Assembly (NCBI GenBank): GCA_027297825.1
Contig: JAPUHH010000021.1
Location: 1-11,644 of the forward strand
Length of the DNA stretch: 11,644 bases
Source of the DNA: Gammaproteobacteria bacterium
GTDB lineage: Bacteria > Pseudomonadota > Gammaproteobacteria > UBA4575
Direction of reading: 5' to 3'
Position numbers and translations under genes: made by a program. Positions 7,340 to 11,644 of the stretch are shown one piece after another (within the stretch, counting starts at the first letter, position 1; every line of letters starts with the position of its first letter). The notes under the pieces are model-generated. The model was not told where the DNA came from. It searched no databases and saw only the letters and a program-made list of their open reading frames with translations.

Positions 7340-7362
7340 ATGTCAAAAAAAGTAACACTGTG
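7340..7362 (+). other. Upstream ATG and A7 tract at the PPK2 start, out of frame by one base
   Basis: ATG at 7340 reads M-S-K-K-V-T-L and stops at 7361-7363. It is one base out of phase with the kinase frame. Between them lies a run of seven A (7345-7351). One extra A would fuse them into M-S-K-K-S-N-T-V-N-R-K-K-Y-E. As given, the kinase must start at GTG 7360, which has no visible ribosome site. A real indel, slippage or a read error are all possible. Confidence 0.4.
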
Positions 7363-8133
7363 AACAGAAAAAAATATGAAAATGAACTTCGCAAACTCCA
7401 AATAGAGCTGGTTAAATTACAAGCTTGGGTAAAAGAAACAAAAGCAAAAATCGTTATTATTTTTGAAGGTCGCGATGCTGCGGGAAAAGGTGGTGTCATT
7501 CGACGCATTACGGAACGCGTCAGTTCCCGAGTATTTCGAATTGTCGCATTGCCTACCCCTACGGAACGGGAAAAATCTCAAATGTATCTGCAAAGATATA
7601 TTTCTCAATTTCCTGCTGGAGGTGAAATCGTTTTATTTGACCGCAGCTGGTACAACCGTGCGATGGTTGAGAAAGTGATGGGGTTTTGCACTGAAGAAGA
7701 GTCTCAAGAATTTTTAGTCCACTGCCCTAAGTATGAAGCCGCTTTAGTACGTTCACAGATTATACTCATCAAATATTTTTTTGATGTCAGTCGAAAAGAT
7801 CAAGAAAAACGATTTTTAAAACGCATTAATGATCCGTTGCGGCAATGGAAGTTGAGCTCCATGGATCTCGAATCCTATCGGCGCTGGTGGGACTATACCA
7901 AAGTCATTGATAAAATGATGGCTGCCACAGATACCGAATTTGCACCTTGGTATATTGTGAAAGCAGATAATAAAGAAGAAGCTCGGTTGAATTGCATTTC
8001 GCATTTACTCAGCATTATACCTTATGAGGAAATTCCATTTGAAACCCCTAAGCTTCCCAAAATTAAAAAGAAAGATGAGGACACCCCAGACAAACCCCTA
8101 TTTACAAATTACATTCCAGAGATCTACAAGTAA
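7360..8133 (+). CDS. ppk2: Polyphosphate kinase 2 (PPK2 family, class I type)
   Basis: Cytoplasmic kinase that transfers phosphate between polyphosphate and nucleotides; class I enzymes mainly phosphorylate ADP or GDP using polyphosphate. Walker A is GRDAAGKGG at residues 37-45, and the Walker B-like segment is VLFDRSWYNR at 91-100. The conserved PTEREKSQMY (66-75), GFCTEEE (108-114) and the lid segment RFLKRINDPLRQWKLSSMD (151-169) follow, then RARLNCI-like (E)ARLNCISHLLS near the end. One kinase domain and 257 aa indicate a single-domain enzyme. ADP versus GDP preference cannot be read. GTG 7360 is the first usable start in frame, but an ATG at 7340 lies one base out of phase, so the N-terminus may be longer. 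The stress-protein gene starts 6 bases after its stop, an evident two-gene operon. Confidence 0.95.
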   Translation: MNRKKYENELRKLQIELVKLQAWVKETKAKIVIIFEGRDAAGKGGVIRRITERVSSRVFRIVALPTPTEREKSQMYLQRYISQFPAGGEIVLFDRSWYNRAMVEKVMGFCTEEESQEFLVHCPKYEAALVRSQIILIKYFFDVSRKDQEKRFLKRINDPLRQWKLSSMDLESYRRWWDYTKVIDKMMAATDTEFAPWYIVKADNKEEARLNCISHLLSIIPYEEIPFETPKLPKIKKKDEDTPDKPLFTNYIPEIYK

Positions 8134-8139
8134 CAAGAA

Positions 8140-9003
8140 ATGAATAATTCGAATATACCATTTATTAAATCGATACTTCACCCCACTGATTTTTCACCTG
8201 CAAGTGAAAAAGCATTTGCACATGCCCTTGCAATTGCATTGCTACGTCAAACTGAGTTTACGATTCTTCATGTTGGAAATAATCAAAGCGATGAAATTCA
8301 GTGGAAAGAATTTCCAGCAGTACGCAAAACATTAGAGCGTTGGAACCTCTTAGAAAAAGGCAGCCCACGGGAGGCGGTATTTGAACAATTGGGGGTGCGT
8401 ATAAGGAAATCAGCTAGATCTGGTTTTACAACCACCTCTGCCATACTTAAATATTTACAGAATGATCCAGTTGATCTAGTTGTCTTAGCGACAGAAGGCC
8501 GAGAAGGCATGTCAAGACTGACCAAACAATCGAAAGCGGAAATAGTAGCAGATGCATCAAATGCACTGACCCTGTTTGTCCCAAGCCAGGGCAAAAGCTT
8601 CATCCAACTCAATAATGGAGATATTTCTTTAGAATGTATACTGATACCCATTGACTCTCAACCTTCTCCAGCTGCTGTAATTGAGTTTTCAACAAGAGCA
8701 GCCCAAATACTTGGTATGGATAACTCTGTCGAGATTATTTTGTTACATATTGGCAATGATCCCACAGTTCTCGATTTGAATTTACCTGAAAACCCTGCAT
8801 GGAATTTTCGCAAAGAAGTTCGGCAAGGAAATCCCGTTGACATAATTATTTCAGCTGCTGAGCAATTCTCTGCAGATGCAATTTTTATGACGACTGCCGG
8901 TCACCAAGGTATATTTGATGCACTGCGTGGCAGTACTACGGAACAAGTTGTGCGACAAGCGCCTTGTCCACTGCTTGCGGTTCCACAATCTTGGTCTAAG
9001 TAA
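8140..9003 (+). CDS. Tandem-domain universal stress protein (UspA family)
   Basis: Cytoplasmic stress-response protein of 287 aa made of two Usp domains, about 8-149 and 166-281. Each begins with the typical first strand (SILHPTDFS; CILIPIDS) and ends in the C-terminal nucleotide-loop region. Domain 2 has GHQGIFDALRGSTTEQV (254-270), a recognisable but shortened G-x2-G...G-S/T loop followed by APCPLLAVP. Domain 1 has GREGMSRLTKQSKAEIV (120-136), where the usual second Gly of the Gly-Ser pair is Gln130, so its ATP binding may be weak or lost. The ATG lies 6 bases after the polyphosphate kinase stop with only a poor ribosome site, implying coupled translation. The pairing suggests a shared role under energy or phosphate stress. 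Confidence 0.93.
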   Translation: MNNSNIPFIKSILHPTDFSPASEKAFAHALAIALLRQTEFTILHVGNNQSDEIQWKEFPAVRKTLERWNLLEKGSPREAVFEQLGVRIRKSARSGFTTTSAILKYLQNDPVDLVVLATEGREGMSRLTKQSKAEIVADASNALTLFVPSQGKSFIQLNNGDISLECILIPIDSQPSPAAVIEFSTRAAQILGMDNSVEIILLHIGNDPTVLDLNLPENPAWNFRKEVRQGNPVDIIISAAEQFSADAIFMTTAGHQGIFDALRGSTTEQVVRQAPCPLLAVPQSWSK

Positions 9004-9045
9004 ATTTGCAGCGTACAATTTTTTATAAACAATAAATCACTCAAT

Positions 9046-9063
9046 TCATATTTTTATATATGA
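9046..9063. repeat. AT-rich 6-bp inverted repeat next to the gltS ribosome site
   Basis: TCATAT, six bases, then ATATGA. The right arm overlaps the start of GAGG (9062-9065), the only ribosome-like site before the gltS ATG, 11 bases away. Folding would be weak. An operator or a chance match is as likely. Confidence 0.35.
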
Positions 9064-9076
9064 GGCTAAAACTATC

Positions 9077-10294
9077 ATGAATAGTGCCGAAGAAATTTCC
9101 AAAATTTTAGTGCAACCTGGTGATGTGTTGATGCTTAGCATCATCGTGCTATTCATTGGTATGTACATAAATAAAAAAATTAGGCTCTTAAGTGAAAATT
9201 ATATTCCTCCATCTGTCACGGGAGGTTTACTATGCAGCATCATCGTGGCACTAATTTATAAATCAGCAAATGTTGAAATTAGTTTTGACTTGCAAATAAG
9301 GGACATACTTTTGCTCGTGTTTTTTAGCACCATTGGCCTCTCAGCAAAATTTAAAACCTTAGTGACGGGCGGAAAAGCGTTGTTCACATTAACCATTGTT
9401 GCATTTATTTTCCTTATAATTCAGAACGCGACAGGAATCGGAATTGCCTTACTATTTGATGCACATCCTGCTCTTGGTCTCATGGCAGGAAGTGTATCTT
9501 TTGCTGGGGGACATGGCACTGCAATTGCCTGGGGGAGTGAAGCCGAGGCAGCGGGTATAGCCGGTGCAGGTGCAATCGGAATTATTTTTGCTACGTTTGG
9601 TTTGGTAGCTGGAGGAATACTTGGAGGACCAATCGGAAAATGGCTTATTAGCAAAAACAATCTGCAATCAGGCTCAAATGATGAGTCTCAAACTCAACAA
9701 ACACACAATGAAGAAACTGCTGAATCCTTACAGCACACCTTAGCGGTAATCTTGGTTTTAGCCATATGTGTCGAGGTTGGACACTTGGTGAATCAATTAT
9801 TGTTTGCAGAAGGCGTTTTAATTCCTGGATTTCTTACCTCCATGTTTGTCGGAATCATAATTACTAATTTAGCCGATGTATTTAAAGTGCAGCTGCATTC
9901 TGCAGCTGTTGATCGTGCGAGCAATTTAAGTTTAAACATTTTTTTAAGCATGAGCTTAATGAGCATGCATCTTTGGGTGCTGGCTGGAGGTGCAACTGCT
10001 GTGATGATTGTACTGTTTGTGCAAATGCTTATCATCGCCTTATTCGCATCACTGATTGTATTTCGTGCAATGGGTCGCGACTATGACGCTGCAGTGATAT
10101 CTTCAGGGTTTGTCGGTTTAGGACTTGGTGCCACACCTGTTGCCATTGCTAACATGACGGCTATTACAAGTCGATTTGGTTACTCCGTAAAGGCATTTCT
10201 AGTCGTACCGCTTGTAGGTGCTTTTTTTATTGATATTTTGAATGCCGCTGTTATTAAGTTTTACATCAATGTAATCACAAAGTGGTTTTCGTAA
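9077..10294 (+). CDS. gltS: Sodium/glutamate symporter, GltS (ESS) family
   Basis: Inner-membrane carrier that takes up glutamate with sodium. It has 405 aa, close to the approximately 400 aa of Escherichia coli GltS, and is hydrophobic throughout with two pseudo-symmetric halves. The reentrant-loop motifs are clear: GSVSFAGGHGTAIAWG at about 138-153 in the N-half, and GLGLGATPVAIANM at 347-360 followed by TSRFGYS and FLVVPLVGAFFIDILNA in the C-half. A hydrophilic segment at about 193-220, rich in Gln, Asn, Ser and Glu, links the halves. GAGG at 9062-9065 is a modest ribosome site. The 73-base gap after the stress protein may hold its own promoter. A perfect hairpin-forming repeat lies within the gene at 9890-9908. 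The gene ends 11 bases from a convergent porin gene. Confidence 0.95.
   Translation: MNSAEEISKILVQPGDVLMLSIIVLFIGMYINKKIRLLSENYIPPSVTGGLLCSIIVALIYKSANVEISFDLQIRDILLLVFFSTIGLSAKFKTLVTGGKALFTLTIVAFIFLIIQNATGIGIALLFDAHPALGLMAGSVSFAGGHGTAIAWGSEAEAAGIAGAGAIGIIFATFGLVAGGILGGPIGKWLISKNNLQSGSNDESQTQQTHNEETAESLQHTLAVILVLAICVEVGHLVNQLLFAEGVLIPGFLTSMFVGIIITNLADVFKVQLHSAAVDRASNLSLNIFLSMSLMSMHLWVLAGGATAVMIVLFVQMLIIALFASLIVFRAMGRDYDAAVISSGFVGLGLGATPVAIANMTAITSRFGYSVKAFLVVPLVGAFFIDILNAAVIKFYINVITKWFS
9890..9908. repeat. Perfect 8-bp GC-rich inverted repeat inside gltS
   Basis: CAGCTGCA-TTC-TGCAGCTG, perfect 8-bp arms with a 3-base loop, lies within the C-terminal half of gltS and encodes part of Q-L-H-S-A-A-V. 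It could form a firm mRNA hairpin. There is no T-run after it, so it is not an intrinsic terminator. Confidence 0.5.
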
Positions 10295-10305
10295 AAATTC
10301 TTTGC

Positions 10306-11644
10306 TCAAAACGGCAATTTATAATTCACAGTGACTCTTACATCTTGCGTATCTTCGCCATCTCCGATATCAAGATACGCATATCGCAACCGTAACCACA
10401 ACCCGTTTAATGCGCCACTTTTTGGGCGATAATCCACTGTAAAGTCATACTCGGTTTCGTCAGGCAGGTTTTCCTTGGTACTTGTGTCTTCTGCGTTGTT
10501 CCCCCAAGCAACATTCGCAAAAGCGCTTAAGTCCGGCAGACCTAGCCTCGAGAAATCATAAGACAGTCCTACTAAAAACCCTACTTCATTCGCGCTATCA
10601 AAATCACTACGCATCAATGAAAGATAACTCGGCCTACCTCCAAAGGGGCTTTGTATCGGTGCACCGGAACCGGTGTTGGTTGTAGCTAATGTGAGAATAG
10701 CGTTTTTATAGCTGGTTCTCACCCGCACTCCATAGTGATTGGCATTAAACGCACCAATCAATTCATCCCCAATGCTTTTTTGATGTGTGAATTGCCCAGA
10801 AAACCTAGAAACAATTTCTTCATTCCATTCTTTAAGAAAGTGGAAGTCTGAATAAAATATATTGAACGTGTCCCATGTATAATAATTAATTACACCAACA
10901 GAGCTGCTGTCACTCAGACGATAACGCAACCCTGCCATAGACGTGCCTCGGTCACTATCGTTATCATCGGACCCAAGATCACCCTCCTGCCCAGCTCGAT
11001 CAGGATCACCCACCCCTGCAGCTTCCGCCATACTGATAAAACTCTCTGAATCGCGACGTTTTATATCCGTGACTTGACCTGCAATAAATTCTAGTCTGTC
11101 ATCAGTACGACGTACCACATAAGCTTCATGTGTAATAGGTATCATGCGGCTGTCATTCTTATTCAAGTAAGGTAGATTAAATGCTTGCCGATAGAGTCGC
11201 AGACGAAAACCTTTTATCTGTGCTTCTAGGTGTAGTTGGCCTAAGACACTAAGATCACTAGCGTTCGAGCCAAGCAGTAAGGTCCCATCTCCTCCATCAT
11301 CATGAATGCCGTGGGAGATGTAATAGCTTGCTCCAATTCGGAATACATCTTTAAGCATTCCAGACAAATATCTTATTTCACCGCCTAGGGCTATTGCTTC
11401 CGGATCTTCATCATCACTGAATCGTCGAGAAAAACCGTAGGATCGAAAATGGGGCGTTAAACTTGATTCACTCCAAAATTCTGGGAGTCCCTTTTTCCAA
11501 TCACCAAGTTTTGGAAGCAAACGTATCCTTTCTTCTGATTCAATTTCAATGGAGTCTAAATCTTCTTTAACAGAACCAGGAGCTACGTTTTCGTCCCTTT
11601 GGTATTCAGCTGCGTGGACAACATTTGCGGTTAAAACAATAACG
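10306..11644 (-). CDS. OprD-family outer-membrane porin (start lies outside the window)
   Basis: Outer-membrane beta-barrel channel for small solutes; the OprD family typically carries amino acids, peptides or aromatic acids. The frame is open to the window edge, so the 5' end is missing. The TTG at 11520 is not the likely start: the 41 codons before it read VIVLTANVVHAAEYQRDE..., the end of a signal peptide (cleavage near HAA-E) and a polar mature start. OprD marks are FWSESSLTPHFRSYGFSR near the beginning and FNLPYLNKNDSRMIPITHEAY, close to the family's DLPYINRNDSRMIPN region. Many alternating strands follow, and the protein ends in a terminal Phe (NYKLPF), the usual barrel-assembly signal. 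An Asp-rich loop is encoded at 10942-10980. About 445 codons are visible. It converges with gltS; substrate unknown. Confidence 0.9.
   Translation of the reverse strand, partial: VIVLTANVVHAAEYQRDENVAPGSVKEDLDSIEIESEERIRLLPKLGDWKKGLPEFWSESSLTPHFRSYGFSRRFSDDEDPEAIALGGEIRYLSGMLKDVFRIGASYYISHGIHDDGGDGTLLLGSNASDLSVLGQLHLEAQIKGFRLRLYRQAFNLPYLNKNDSRMIPITHEAYVVRRTDDRLEFIAGQVTDIKRRDSESFISMAEAAGVGDPDRAGQEGDLGSDDNDSDRGTSMAGLRYRLSDSSSVGVINYYTWDTFNIFYSDFHFLKEWNEEIVSRFSGQFTHQKSIGDELIGAFNANHYGVRVRTSYKNAILTLATTNTGSGAPIQSPFGGRPSYLSLMRSDFDSANEVGFLVGLSYDFSRLGLPDLSAFANVAWGNNAEDTSTKENLPDETEYDFTVDYRPKSGALNGLWLRLRYAYLDIGDGEDTQDVRVTVNYKLPF

Noticed and set aside
10662..10675. CACCGG-AA-CCGGTG inverted repeat in the porin gene
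   Set aside because: Short 6-bp arms within coding sequence; a match of this size is expected by chance in a window this long.
11518..11520. TTG as the start codon of the porin
   Set aside because: The frame continues 41 codons to the window edge and these encode a signal-peptide end, so the real start lies beyond 11644.
1..11644. Mobile element, CRISPR array, tRNA or defence system
   Set aside because: No transposase or integrase, no regularly spaced repeats, no cloverleaf-like sequence and no defence-type domain were seen; gene content is housekeeping and envelope transport.

Overview
The window looks like ordinary chromosomal DNA of a moderately AT-rich Gram-negative bacterium. It is most likely a gammaproteobacterium, judged from the OprD-type porin, the RND efflux proteins and the secreted DUF2845 proteins; the genus cannot be read from the sequence. 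Eight genes lie on the + strand. A ninth, on the - strand, runs off the right edge. No gap between genes exceeds about 100 bases. I see no rRNA, tRNA, CRISPR array, insertion sequence, integrase or phage gene.

Left block (1-6575): an AT-rich leader with a 10-bp direct repeat and a perfect 9-bp inverted repeat precedes a complete tripartite RND efflux operon in the order outer-membrane factor, periplasmic adaptor, inner-membrane pump. The first two products carry lipoprotein signals. The pump keeps the TM4 Asp, TM10 Lys and TM11 Arg of the proton relay but has Asp-Asn where AcrB has Asp-Asp. A secreted protein with four cysteines in its mature part and a possible beta-barrel repeat motif follows after 32 bases and is probably cotranscribed.

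Middle block (6576-9003): two small secreted DUF2845 paralogues in tandem come first. A class I polyphosphate kinase 2 and a two-domain universal stress protein follow, only 6 bases apart. The PPK2 start is ambiguous: an upstream ATG is out of frame by one base across a run of seven A.

Right block (9004-11644): a sodium/glutamate symporter (GltS) converges with an OprD-family porin, the two stop codons being 11 bases apart. The porin frame stays open to the window edge and shows the end of a signal peptide there, so its true start lies outside.

Together the genes describe envelope transport (efflux outward, glutamate and small solutes inward) and a polyphosphate/stress pair. I found no convincing new biological system. 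The best leads are the palindrome at the efflux start, the PPK2 start, the DUF2845 pair with its BamE-like pattern, and the unknown secreted protein behind the pump.
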